Below, one piece after another: positions 16,568-25,522 of a stretch of DNA of 64,000 nt (the first letter of the stretch is position 1; every line of letters starts with the position of its first letter). The translations under genes and the position numbers were made by a program. The notes under the pieces are model-generated. The model was given only the letters and a program-made list of their open reading frames with translations. It was not told the DNA's origin and ran no database searches. The stretch is from Desulforhabdus sp. TSK (GTDB lineage: Bacteria > Desulfobacterota > Syntrophobacteria > Syntrophobacterales > Syntrophobacteraceae), in assembly GCF_022836495.1 (NCBI RefSeq), contig NZ_BQXM01000014.1, forward strand, positions 1-64,000. The letters run 5' to 3'.

Positions 16568-18154
16568 GTGGACAAGCAGCACCAGAAAGAAGTCGACCGG
16601 CGCCGATGCTTCGGCATCATCAGCCACCCCGATGCGGGCAAGACCACCCTCACGGAAAAGCTGCTGCTCTTCGGAGGGGCCATTCAGCTCGCGGGTGCGG
16701 TGAAGGCGCGCAAAGCCGCACGGCATGCCACGAGCGACTGGATGGCCATTGAGCGCGAGCGCGGCATTTCCGTCACCACTTCCGTCATGAAGTTCAATTA
16801 CCGGGATTTCGAGGTCAACCTCCTGGACACTCCCGGCCACCAGGATTTTTCCGAAGACACCTACCGGGTGCTCACCGCCGTGGACAGCGCCCTCATGGTC
16901 ATCGACAGCGGCAAGGGCGTCGAGCCCCAGACCGAGAAGCTGATGGAAGTCTGCCGCATGCGCAACACGCCCATCATCACTTTCATCAACAAGCTCGACC
17001 GCGAAGGATTGGAGCCTCTCGATATCCTGTCTGAAATCGAAGACAAGCTCCAGATCGAGTGTACGCCTCTGTCATGGCCCATCGGAATGGGCAAGAGCTT
17101 CAGAGGCGTCTACAACCTCTACCGCAAGGAGCTCCACCTCTTCACTCCCGGCAAGGAAACGCGGCAGCAGCAGGGGATCGTCATCACCGACCTCTCCGAC
17201 TCGAAGCTCGACGAGATCCTGGGCCGACAGGCAAACAAGCTGCGGGAGGATGTGGAGCTACTGGAAGGGGCGGCAAACCCCCTCGAGAGAGAGCATTACC
17301 TGAAAGGCAACCAGAGTCCGGTCTTTTTCGGAAGCGCCCTCAACAATTTCGGAGTGAAGGAGCTCCTGGACGCTTTCGTGGAAATGGCTCCGGCTCCAGG
17401 ATCACGCATGACCCTTTCACGGGACGTGTCTCCCTATGAAGAAGCCTTTTCGGGTTTTGTGTTCAAGATTCAGGCAAACATGGACCCGGCCCACCGCGAC
17501 CGCATCGCCTTCCTGCGCATCTGCTCCGGGAAGTTCACGCGGGGCATGAAAGTGATGCACCACCGCATGGGCAAGGAAATCGCCATATCCAATGCCACCA
17601 TTTTCATGGCCCAGGACCGGGCCAATGTCGAGGAAGCCTACGCGGGGGACATCATAGGGATCCACAACCACGGGACTATCAAGATCGGAGACACCTTCAG
17701 CGAAAAGGAGCCCTTGAAATTCACGGGCATCCCCAATTTCGCCCCGGAGCACTTCCGTCGGGTGGTCCTCAAGAACCCCCTCAAGCTGAAGCAGCTGCAG
17801 AAGGGACTCATTCAGCTGGCCGAAGAGGGAGCAGTCCAATTTTTCCGTCCCATCATCGGCCGGGATTATATCCTGGGAGCTGTCGGGGTCCTCCAGTTCG
17901 ACGTCACCATGGCCCGCCTCAAGGCCGAATACAGCGTCGACGCCGTTTACGAGCCCGCACCCTATGCGGCGGCACGCTGGATTGCCTGCGAAGATAAAAA
18001 GAAGCTGGAGGATTTCGAGAAGAAAAACCAGGGGAACCTGGCCCATGACGCGGAAGGGCATCTCGCCTACCTTGCCCCCAACGAATGGCGGCTCGGTTTC
18101 ATCATGGAAGACTGGCCCGACATTCAGTTCCGCAAGACGCGCGAGCACGCTTGA
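16568..18154 (+). CDS. prfC: Peptide chain release factor 3 (RF3)
   Basis: This 528-residue translational GTPase recycles RF1/RF2 from the ribosome after termination. The G motifs are clear: SHPDAGKTT (residues 19-27), RGISVTTS switch region, DTPGHQDF, and NKLDREG. The EF-G-like domains II and III follow in normal length. The start is GTG, chosen because [13 protein letters not shown] aligns with the family N terminus; the ribosome site (TGAGG) is modest. It leads a likely operon with the DEAD-box helicase (82 bp on) and the ABC-F gene, all ribosome- or RNA-related. The promoter and attenuator-like leader lie immediately upstream. Confidence 0.95.
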   Translation: MDKQHQKEVDRRRCFGIISHPDAGKTTLTEKLLLFGGAIQLAGAVKARKAARHATSDWMAIERERGISVTTSVMKFNYRDFEVNLLDTPGHQDFSEDTYRVLTAVDSALMVIDSGKGVEPQTEKLMEVCRMRNTPIITFINKLDREGLEPLDILSEIEDKLQIECTPLSWPIGMGKSFRGVYNLYRKELHLFTPGKETRQQQGIVITDLSDSKLDEILGRQANKLREDVELLEGAANPLEREHYLKGNQSPVFFGSALNNFGVKELLDAFVEMAPAPGSRMTLSRDVSPYEEAFSGFVFKIQANMDPAHRDRIAFLRICSGKFTRGMKVMHHRMGKEIAISNATIFMAQDRANVEEAYAGDIIGIHNHGTIKIGDTFSEKEPLKFTGIPNFAPEHFRRVVLKNPLKLKQLQKGLIQLAEEGAVQFFRPIIGRDYILGAVGVLQFDVTMARLKAEYSVDAVYEPAPYAAARWIACEDKKKLEDFEKKNQGNLAHDAEGHLAYLAPNEWRLGFIMEDWPDIQFRKTREHA

Positions 18155-18235
18155 GCTGAGCTGCTGCAGGGCTGAGGCATTCCGGACATTGGCAGTGCAC
18201 AGGATTCATTTCATGGAACAATTAGAGGAGAGACG

Positions 18236-19867
18236 TTGCTCACTTCTATCATAGAAAAAGTTCGCCGTTGGTTTGGCGGTGGGGACAAAGGAGAGAGCCA
18301 GGGCTCCACACCTCGGACACTCGCTGCACCTGCCGAGGGAAAAACAGGGAATCCGGGAAGGGATTCGGGAGGGACCCCGGAGTCGCCCCCGGCCGAAGGA
18401 GAGTCTGAACGCCGGAAGAGCCGTTCCAGGCGACGGCCTCGGCGGCGGGGCCCCAAGAAAGACGTGCAGGCCGTCCCGGAAGGAACGGAATCCCGTCCGG
18501 AGCCCTTCATCGCCCTGGAAGAGCCCTGGGATCCCGCCGAATTCCAGGTGCCGGAAGAGGAGGGCAAGACCCGGTTTCACGACCTGGACCTTCCCAACGA
18601 AATCATGCACGGCGTCTACGACCTGGGATTTCAATACTGCACCCCCATTCAGAGCGCCGTCCTCCCCCAGGCTCTCCAGGGCGCCGACGCAGCCGGCAAA
18701 GCCCAGACAGGGACGGGCAAGAGCGCTGTCTTCCTCATCACCATCCTGACCCACCTGCTCACCAAGCCCGCCCCCGACAAACGGCGAAGAGGCGCTCCGC
18801 GGGCTCTCATCCTGGGTCCCACTCGCGAGCTGGTGCTTCAGATCGAAAAGGACGCTCGAGCCCTCAGCAAACACACACCCATCAAGATCGTCAGTGTTTT
18901 TGGTGGGATGGACTATGAAAAACAGAAGCGGGCCCTCACGGGCGGGTTGGTGGATGTCGTCATGGCCACCCCGGGCCGCCTCATCGATTTTCTCCGTCAG
19001 GGAGACATCTACCTGGGCGGCGTGGAAATCCTCATCATCGACGAAGCGGACCGCATGCTCGACATGGGCTTCATTCCCGATGTGCAGCGCATCATTCGAA
19101 GCACTCCTCCCAAGGACAATCGCCAGACCATGCTCTTCAGTGCAACCCTCACGCCTGAAGTTACCCGGTTCGCCTCCCAGTGGACCCGCAACCCCGTCAT
19201 GGTGGAGATCGAACCGGAGCACGTGGCTGCGGACAATGTGCAGCAAATCGTTTACATCACCACCACCCAGGAAAAATTTGCACTCCTTTACAACCTCATT
19301 ACCCTCCAGAACATGGACCGCGTCATCGTTTTCGGGAACCGGAGGGACCTGACGCGCAACCTGACGGAAAAGTTCCAGGACTACGGCATCAGCTCCGCCC
19401 TGCTGTCAGGGGAAGTGGACCAGAAGAAGCGCATCACCACCCTTGAAAGCTTTCGTGCGGGGAAAATCCGAGTGCTGGTGGCAACGGACGTGGCTGCCCG
19501 CGGACTGCACGTGGACGCTGTCAGCCACGTGGTGAACTACAACCTGCCCATGGACCCCGAAGATTATGTGCACCGTATCGGCCGCACAGGACGCGCCGGA
19601 GCCACCGGCATCTCCATCAGCTTCGCCTCGGAAGACGACGCCTTCCAGATTCCAGCCATCGAAAAGTTCCTGGGCCAGGAATTGCACTGCATTCATCCCG
19701 AGGACGAATGGCTCGTCCTGCCGCCCCGGCCCGAGGGAGCCCGCTCCCGCCCCAAGCCTCAGAGGTCTTCGCGGGGCTCCGGCCAGGACAGAAGGATCTC
19801 CTCCAAGGCGCGCATCGACGGCAAGTTCAATCCCAACTTCAAGCGGGGAGGCTCCAAAAGCCGGTAA
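18236..19867 (+). CDS. DEAD-box ATP-dependent RNA helicase (RhlB/RhlE-like)
   Basis: This 543-residue helicase has all family motifs: the Q motif (YCTPIQSAVLP), motif I AQTGTGKS, Ia PTRELV, II DEADRMLDMGF, III SAT, IV VIVFGNRR, V ATDVAARGLHV and VI HRIGRTGRAG. A disordered basic N-terminal stretch of about 90 residues (SRRRPRRRGPKK) and a basic C-terminal tail may bind RNA. AAGAKAQTG-type spacing around motif I is closest to RhlB. The start is TTG, placed behind GGAGAGACG; no ATG fits. It lies between prfC and the ABC-F gene, so a role in ribosome or mRNA handling is inferred. Confidence 0.92.
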   Translation: MLTSIIEKVRRWFGGGDKGESQGSTPRTLAAPAEGKTGNPGRDSGGTPESPPAEGESERRKSRSRRRPRRRGPKKDVQAVPEGTESRPEPFIALEEPWDPAEFQVPEEEGKTRFHDLDLPNEIMHGVYDLGFQYCTPIQSAVLPQALQGADAAGKAQTGTGKSAVFLITILTHLLTKPAPDKRRRGAPRALILGPTRELVLQIEKDARALSKHTPIKIVSVFGGMDYEKQKRALTGGLVDVVMATPGRLIDFLRQGDIYLGGVEILIIDEADRMLDMGFIPDVQRIIRSTPPKDNRQTMLFSATLTPEVTRFASQWTRNPVMVEIEPEHVAADNVQQIVYITTTQEKFALLYNLITLQNMDRVIVFGNRRDLTRNLTEKFQDYGISSALLSGEVDQKKRITTLESFRAGKIRVLVATDVAARGLHVDAVSHVVNYNLPMDPEDYVHRIGRTGRAGATGISISFASEDDAFQIPAIEKFLGQELHCIHPEDEWLVLPPRPEGARSRPKPQRSSRGSGQDRRISSKARIDGKFNPNFKRGGSKSR

Positions 19868-19890
19868 TCCCATAGGGCGAGAGGCAATCC

Positions 19891-21744
19891 ATGGCGTTGT
19901 TGAGCATGCGGGATGTGAGTATCGGCTATGGGGGGCCGCCGGTACTGGAGAATTTGAGCCTTCAGATCGAACGGGGGGACAGGGTATGCCTCCTGGGACG
20001 CAACGGGGCGGGAAAATCCACCCTCATGCGGGTCATCCAGGGGACACTGGTCCCCGACAGGGGTGAAATCATCCGGCAGGCGGGCCTGCGGGTGGCGTAT
20101 CTTCCCCAGGAAGTACCGCAGGGACTGGAGGGCAGGGCCTTCGACGTGGTGGCCGGCGGGGTCACGCCCGGACCGGGAGAAGACCCGGCAACCCGGGAAG
20201 CCGTTTCGGAGGAAAGTCTTTCCTCCCCTCCGTTTCACGCCGAAGAGGAGTGGCGGGTTCAGCAGCAGGTGGCCCAGGTCCTCTCCCGCATGCACCTGGA
20301 CCCCGAAGCCCCCTTCGAAGCCCTTTCCGCCGGACTCAAGCGCCGCGTGCTCCTGGCGCGGGGCCTGGCCCGCGACCCGGACATCCTCCTCCTGGATGAG
20401 CCCACCAACCACCTGGACATCGATGCCATCACCTGGCTGGAAGACTTTCTGCTGCGCTACGGGGGCACTCTCCTTTTTGTCACCCACGACCGCATGTTCC
20501 TGCGGAAATTGGCCACGCGCATCATTGAACTGGAGCGGGGCAGCCTGGTGGACTGGTCCTGCGACTACGATACGTTTCTCCAGCGCAAAGAGGAAGTGCT
20601 GAACGCCGAGGCGGGACAGTGGAACCGTTTCGACAAGAAGCTGGCCCAGGAGGAGATCTGGATCCGACAGGGGATCAAGGCCCGGCGCACCCGCAACGAG
20701 GGCAGAGTCCGCGCCCTGGAAAATATGCGCGAGATCAGGCGAGAGCGGCGGGAGCGCACCGGCAATGTGCGGATGGTGGTGCAGGACGCGGAGCGCTCGG
20801 GAAAGCTCGTGGTGGATGCCGAAGGAGTAAGCTTCAGCTACCGGGATCACCCGATCCTTCGGGATTTTGCCACGACGGTCATGCGGGGAGACAAAGTCGG
20901 GATCATCGGACCCAATGGTGTGGGGAAGACGACACTCCTGCGGATTCTGGTGGGAGAAATTCCCCCGGACGCAGGTCGGCTGCGGCTGGGAAGCCGCCTG
21001 GAAGTCGCCTATTTCGATCAACTGCGCGCTCAGCTGGACGAGAGCAAATCCGTTCAGGACAATGTGGCCGACGGGAACGACACCATCATTTTCAACGGAA
21101 GCTCACGTCATGTCATCGGTTATCTGCAGGATTTTCTTTTTTCACCCGAGCGGTCCCGCAGCCCTGTGAGCGTCCTTTCGGGCGGGGAGCGCAACCGCCT
21201 GCTCCTGGCTCGCCTCTTCGCCAAGCCATCCAATGTGCTCATCCTGGACGAGCCCACCAACGACCTGGACGCGGAAACCCTCGAGCTCCTGGAAGAGCTC
21301 CTCATGGACTACCCGGGTACCCTTTTCCTGGTCAGCCATGACCGGGCCTTCCTCAACAACGTCGTGACGAGTACGCTGGTTTTCGAAGGGGAAGGCAGGG
21401 TCGTCGAATACGTGGGCGGCTATGACGATTGGCTCATGCAGCGCCGGCCCGACGCCGTCGAGAAAAAGACCAGGCCCGGAGGAAAGCAGGAACAGCAGCG
21501 CACGAGACCCGAACGCCCCCGGAAGCTCACCTTCAAGGAGCAGCGCGAGTTGGAAGCCCTTCCCCAGCAAATCGAAAGCCTCGAGGCCGAGCAGCAGGGG
21601 CTTTACGATGCCATGGCCGATCCGGAATTCTACAAGGGGGAGGCTCACGCCATTGTGGAGGCCAAAGCCCGCCTGGAAGCCCTGGGACAGGAGCTGAAAG
21701 AAGCTTACCAGCGTTGGGAAGCCCTGGAGGCCATCAACGGCTGA
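19891..21744 (+). CDS. uup: Uup-type ABC-F ATPase
   Basis: This 617-residue soluble protein has two ATP-binding cassettes and no membrane segments. Walker A is GRNGAGKST and GPNGVGKTT, the signatures are LSAGLKRRVLLARG and LSGGERNRLLLAR, and both Walker B regions read LLDEPTNHLD / LDEPTNDLD. The C-terminal coiled-coil-like extension (KLTFKEQRELEALPQQIESLE) is the Uup hallmark. ABC-F proteins act on ribosomes or DNA/RNA branches. The first signature has A instead of the usual G (LSAG). It starts 23 bp after the helicase gene, with GGCGAGAGG as a ribosome site. Confidence 0.93.
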   Translation: MALLSMRDVSIGYGGPPVLENLSLQIERGDRVCLLGRNGAGKSTLMRVIQGTLVPDRGEIIRQAGLRVAYLPQEVPQGLEGRAFDVVAGGVTPGPGEDPATREAVSEESLSSPPFHAEEEWRVQQQVAQVLSRMHLDPEAPFEALSAGLKRRVLLARGLARDPDILLLDEPTNHLDIDAITWLEDFLLRYGGTLLFVTHDRMFLRKLATRIIELERGSLVDWSCDYDTFLQRKEEVLNAEAGQWNRFDKKLAQEEIWIRQGIKARRTRNEGRVRALENMREIRRERRERTGNVRMVVQDAERSGKLVVDAEGVSFSYRDHPILRDFATTVMRGDKVGIIGPNGVGKTTLLRILVGEIPPDAGRLRLGSRLEVAYFDQLRAQLDESKSVQDNVADGNDTIIFNGSSRHVIGYLQDFLFSPERSRSPVSVLSGGERNRLLLARLFAKPSNVLILDEPTNDLDAETLELLEELLMDYPGTLFLVSHDRAFLNNVVTSTLVFEGEGRVVEYVGGYDDWLMQRRPDAVEKKTRPGGKQEQQRTRPERPRKLTFKEQRELEALPQQIESLEAEQQGLYDAMADPEFYKGEAHAIVEAKARLEALGQELKEAYQRWEALEAING

Positions 21745-21766
21745 GACGGACTAGAAAGAATAGCCG

Positions 21767-22312
21767 ATGAATGGAAATGATCCATCACAGAATAGACTTG
21801 CTGTCCTCATCGATGCCATGGACCTGCTCTATACAAAACGCTTTGACGGCTTCTGCCTTGTATCAAGCGACAGCGATTTCACGCGCTTGGCCTCCCGCAT
21901 CCGCGAAGAAGGCTTGCTGGTCTACGGATTCGGTGAGAAAAAAACTCCCAAGGCCTTTGTATCCGCTTGTGATAAATTCATTTTCACAGAAGTCCTCCGA
22001 TTTGAAGAGAATGCTGAGCCTGCCGTAAAACCCAAGACGGCCAACGAGTTAAAGGGGGACGCCAAGCTGGTGGCACTGTTGCGAACTGCTCTGGAAGCGG
22101 CTTCCGACGAGAGTGGATGGGCGCATTTGGGTGCGGTGGGCAGCAATATCGCCAAGCAGGCTCCGGAATTCGACCCCCGAAACTATGGCTTCAGTAAGCT
22201 GAGAGGGTTGGCTGCAGCCATGAAACTCTTCGATCTGGATGAAAGAATCCACAGTGACGGACGTTCCCAATCCGTCTATATTCGTGATAAGCGCAAAAAA
22301 ATTGAAAAATAA
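21767..22312 (+). pseudogene. NYN-domain / OST-HTH protein with in-frame internal deletion
   Basis: Family members begin with NRLAVLIDADNA, followed about 65 residues later by ALIIDAMDLLYT...FDGFCLVSSDSDFTRLA. Here the two are fused directly: NRLAVLIDAMDLLYTKRFDGFCLVSSDSDF. The deletion lies between the two short LIDA/IIDA repeats and keeps the frame. The first half of the nuclease fold, including part of the acidic site, is gone. The rest is normal: REEGLLVYGFGEKKTPKAFVSACDKF, then a C-terminal LOTUS/OST-HTH domain from about residue 95. The product of 181 residues may still be made but should lack nuclease activity. Confidence 0.7.
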
Positions 22313-22497
22313 TGCTGAATTACAGAGGCCGTGCAACCCCATGCCCGCCATATAGAGCTTAGACAATTCTTTGGAGCACCACATCACAAAAACCAAGAAT
22401 AGAGGAAAAAGGATTCTTGCCGACTCTTGTGCAGGGTCATGAAGATCGACGTGAAGGATGTGAGAGAAGGTCTATTGAATAAAAAAGGCGCCTATAG

Positions 22498-23667
22498 ATG
22501 CCCATTAATTCGAATGAAGTGATTGAAGTATTGGTTGTCGACGATCAACCCCTCATTCATGCTCTAACCCTCCGGGTTCTAAGGTCGGCAGGATTGAAAA
22601 GATTTTACTCGGCCAATAATGCGCAGGAAGCCTTGAGAGTGCTCCGGACGCAAAAAGTAAAGTTTGTCATCACAGATTGGGTGATGCCTCAAATGACAGG
22701 GGTGGAATTGATACGCGTCATAAAAAAAGACCCGAACATTTTCCATGTTCCCATACTCATTCTGACGGGCCTTTCTAACGCCGAGGCTGTGATGTGCGCA
22801 TTGGAGGAAGGGGCGGACGGATATCTGCTCAAGCCCTTCACACCCGAAAAATTGATCGAATCCATCCGGAACATCGGGCAAAAGAAAAACCGACCCCTAC
22901 AAAAACAACTCGATATAATCCAAAAATTGAAGCTTAATGGGAAGTATGATGACGCAGTTCGGCTCGGGAAAAAATTCTTTCGAGAGCACAGGGATCCAAA
23001 TGTCCTTTTTCTCCTGGGCGAGTGCCTGTCAGAAATGAACCAGTACAATGAAGCTGTAGGTTTTCTCAAAGAATCCGCCAAGGTGGAAAAGTGTGGCCGG
23101 TCAGATAACCTGATCGGCAAAATTTATATGAAGCAAGGAGAAGAAGAGCAAGGCATCAGTCATCTGAAGCAAGCATCACAGCAATGCACCTTCAACTTGG
23201 TCAGAAAGGTGGACCTCGCTCAAGCTTATTTTGATTCCGGACAATCTACCAAAGCCGAAGCGGAGATTGAAGATGTGCTTCGATCCAACCCCACGAACCT
23301 GATTCTGGCCGACATCGGGAATCTGTACATTGGCCAGGGAGATCTGAAAAAGGCAGGCGCATATTTGGAAGAGGGAGTAGTACCTAATCAAGAAAATATC
23401 CATATATTCAATAATTACGGTATAAATTTGAGACGGAAGGGCCTCTACAAGGAAAGCGAAAATATCTATAAGAAATGTATCGAAATCCTCCCAGATTCCT
23501 TCGTACTCTATTTCAACCTGGGTATGGTGTACAATCAGCGTGGTAATTATGTCAACGCCATGAAAATGTTTAAAAAAACCCTTCATCTCAACCCCGAATG
23601 CAAGCCAGCTGAAGTCTTGTTGGAAACGGTCAAAAGGAAAATCCGCGATCCACAGGCCAGTGTATGA
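22498..23667 (+). CDS. Receiver-domain protein with TPR repeats
   Basis: This 389-residue protein has an N-terminal CheY-like receiver (residues 9-125) with VVDDQ, phospho-acceptor D in ITDWVMPQMTG, LTG and LLKPFTPEK, all needed for phosphorylation. Residues 130-385 are TPR repeats; clear units include NVLFLLGECLSEMNQYNEAVGFL, LADIGNLYIGQGDLKKAGAYL and VLYFNLGMVYNQRGNYVNAMKMF. No DNA-binding output is present, so it probably signals through protein contacts. No histidine kinase is adjacent. Its AT-richer coding sequence differs slightly from the neighbours. Confidence 0.88.
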   Translation: MPINSNEVIEVLVVDDQPLIHALTLRVLRSAGLKRFYSANNAQEALRVLRTQKVKFVITDWVMPQMTGVELIRVIKKDPNIFHVPILILTGLSNAEAVMCALEEGADGYLLKPFTPEKLIESIRNIGQKKNRPLQKQLDIIQKLKLNGKYDDAVRLGKKFFREHRDPNVLFLLGECLSEMNQYNEAVGFLKESAKVEKCGRSDNLIGKIYMKQGEEEQGISHLKQASQQCTFNLVRKVDLAQAYFDSGQSTKAEAEIEDVLRSNPTNLILADIGNLYIGQGDLKKAGAYLEEGVVPNQENIHIFNNYGINLRRKGLYKESENIYKKCIEILPDSFVLYFNLGMVYNQRGNYVNAMKMFKKTLHLNPECKPAEVLLETVKRKIRDPQASV

Positions 23668-23824
23668 CGACAACCTGTCGCCTTGGTCAGAAGAACTCAG
23701 GAAGATTCGCATTCAGCCTCTGAGACCCGCGGTAGGTGTGATAAATAGATCAACTGCCCTTTTTGCATGTATGGTGACACGGCGAGTCGATATGTGTTAT
23801 GGAGAATGGATTCCTTTTTCCCGG

Positions 23825-23850
23825 GAGGAGGGGGCATATTCCCTCTCCTC
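23825..23850 (+). terminator. Hairpin before the CBS gene
   Basis: GAGGAGGGGG pairs with CCCTCTCCTC, including one G-T pair, around a CATATT loop. Only a weak CTTTTG follows. It may terminate the receiver-TPR gene or form part of the CBS gene leader. Confidence 0.35.
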
Positions 23851-23886
23851 GTGCGCTTTTGTCCATAAACCCTAAGGAGGTCTTCC

Positions 23887-24480
23887 ATGGCAGATGAACG
23901 CAAGGTCAAAGACATCATGTCCCCCATCGAGGAATACAACTTCGTCAACGAAGACGATAGACTTTGCGATGCTCTCAGAATTCTTCGGGACAACCACGAA
24001 AAGCTCCAGCAAAACACTCCGGGCAATTTCCACAAAACCCTCTTTGTCAAAAACAGCGAGGGGCAAATCGTCGGAAAATTCTCCACCTTCGACCTGATCC
24101 GCGGACTGGTGCCCGAATCGGCCAGGAAGACAGACTCGAAGAAGCAATATTACTATCGCTCCCTTTCCATGCGGGCCGAAGAAGTGGAAAAAGAGATCAA
24201 ACAAATCCAGGAGCGTTTTCACTGGTTCAACACGAGCTTTTTCGATCTGGTCCGGCAGGAAACCCAGAAGAAGGTCAGTGAGGTCATGTCTCCCATCGAT
24301 CCGCTGCTGGAAGAAAACGACAGCATCAACAAAGCGGTCTATCTCATGTTCAAGGAAAACATCCGACAGCCCCTTGTGCTGCGGGACGGAAAGATCGTGG
24401 GAGTGGTGACGCTCATGTGTGTTTTTGAAGAGCTCTTGACCCTCGCCGGAGACCAGTGCTTCTGGGAAGGGATCTCTTGA
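23887..24480 (+). CDS. Two-CBS-domain protein
   Basis: This 197-residue protein has two CBS units. The first (residues 6-75) starts KVKDIMSPIEEYNFVNEDDRLCDAL and ends EGQIVGKFSTFDLIRG. The second (about 132-190) starts KVSEVMSPIDPLLEENDSINKAVYLM and ends DGKIVGVVTLMCVFEEL. A helical charged linker joins them. CBS pairs bind adenine nucleotides and act as energy sensors; the partner here is unknown. AAGGAGG lies 7 bp before the ATG, a strong site. It is a single gene. Confidence 0.9.
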   Translation: MADERKVKDIMSPIEEYNFVNEDDRLCDALRILRDNHEKLQQNTPGNFHKTLFVKNSEGQIVGKFSTFDLIRGLVPESARKTDSKKQYYYRSLSMRAEEVEKEIKQIQERFHWFNTSFFDLVRQETQKKVSEVMSPIDPLLEENDSINKAVYLMFKENIRQPLVLRDGKIVGVVTLMCVFEELLTLAGDQCFWEGIS

Positions 24481-24576
24481 TGCCTTTATATGGAAAAATT
24501 CAAAAATAGCTCAATCTTTTCCTGGACAACCGGTATCTCGTTGTTGTATGAAAGGTTCCCATGGAGGTGATGTCCA

Positions 24577-25479
24577 ATGCAACCAGAAACTGGATGGAAG
24601 TTCAGTGGGATTCAGGTAAGTGCCGAAGAACTGGAACTGATTGTGGAAACCATAAAAGACCTTGGGGGACTGAGCCGCACGGAACTGGCTCACACCGTTT
24701 GTGAGCTTCTGGAATGGAAACGCCCCAACGGAGGGCTGAAGGCTATCGAATGCCGGCCGTTCCTGGAAGAGCTGGACGCCAAGGGCTTGATCAAGCTTCC
24801 CGAGCTCAAAGTGAGCGGCCCCAAGAAGAAGCGCCCCCGCAAAATTGCGCCGGACCCTCCGGAGCAAATGCCCGCGTTGATTGAAACCAAGCTGGGGGAC
24901 GCCAAACCCATCGAAATGGAGCTGGTGGAGACGCCGGAGCAGCGCAGCCTGTGGCGCGAATGGGTCAGTAAATACCATTACCTGGGATGCACGGTCCCCT
25001 TCGGCGCCCATTTGCGCTACTTCGTTCGCGTCACCCACCCGGAGTCCCAGCGGGTGGGCTGCGTCCAGTTCTCCAGCCCCGCCTGGAGGATGGCTCCGAG
25101 GGACCATTGGATCGGGTGGGACGACGAGCAGCGCGTGAAGCGCCTCCAGTGGATCGTTCAGAACAGCCGGTTTATGATCCTTCCCTGGGTGCGCATCCAT
25201 TGCCTGGCGAGCGCGATCCTGGCCCAGATGGCCAAAACCATCGCCGCTGACTGGGAAGCCCGCTACGCCATTCGCCCTGTTCTGATGGAAACCCTCGTGG
25301 ATCGGGCAAAGTTCGAGGGGACCTGCTACCGAGCGGCCAATTGGATCCCGCTGGGGCAAACCACCGGGCGGGGCCGCATGGACAGAAAGAACCTGCGCAT
25401 CGGCAAGGGTGCCGTACCCAAAGAGATTCTCATCTATCCGCTGTGCCGCAACCCGAGGAAAAAACTCCTGGAGCCGTAA
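24577..25479 (+). CDS. DUF4338 (DruA-like) protein, orphan
   Basis: This 300-residue protein matches DUF4338 along its length: GWKFSGIQVSAEELELIVETIKDLGGLSRTELAHTVCELL, the motif WVSKYHYLG, VGCVQFSSPAWRMAPRDHWIGWDD, NSRFMILPWVRI, LMETLVDRAKFEGTCYRAANWIPLG and TTGRGRMDR. In Druantia type I defence the equivalent protein is DruA. Isolated DUF4338 genes are scattered as apparent mobile genes in many genomes. None of DruB-DruE is nearby, so Druantia defence is not supported. GGAGGTGA lies before the ATG. Conserved D, E and H positions suggest an enzyme; the activity is unknown. Confidence 0.85.
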   Translation: MQPETGWKFSGIQVSAEELELIVETIKDLGGLSRTELAHTVCELLEWKRPNGGLKAIECRPFLEELDAKGLIKLPELKVSGPKKKRPRKIAPDPPEQMPALIETKLGDAKPIEMELVETPEQRSLWREWVSKYHYLGCTVPFGAHLRYFVRVTHPESQRVGCVQFSSPAWRMAPRDHWIGWDDEQRVKRLQWIVQNSRFMILPWVRIHCLASAILAQMAKTIAADWEARYAIRPVLMETLVDRAKFEGTCYRAANWIPLGQTTGRGRMDRKNLRIGKGAVPKEILIYPLCRNPRKKLLEP

Positions 25480-25522
25480 CGCTGCAGCAGGCGGAGCATC
25501 CAGCGGTGAGTGATCCGTCGCT

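Noticed and set aside
24577-25479. Druantia defence system
   Set aside because: Only a DruA-like gene is present. No large DruE helicase or DruB-D partners occur in the flanking genes, which are a CBS protein and a dehydrogenase operon.
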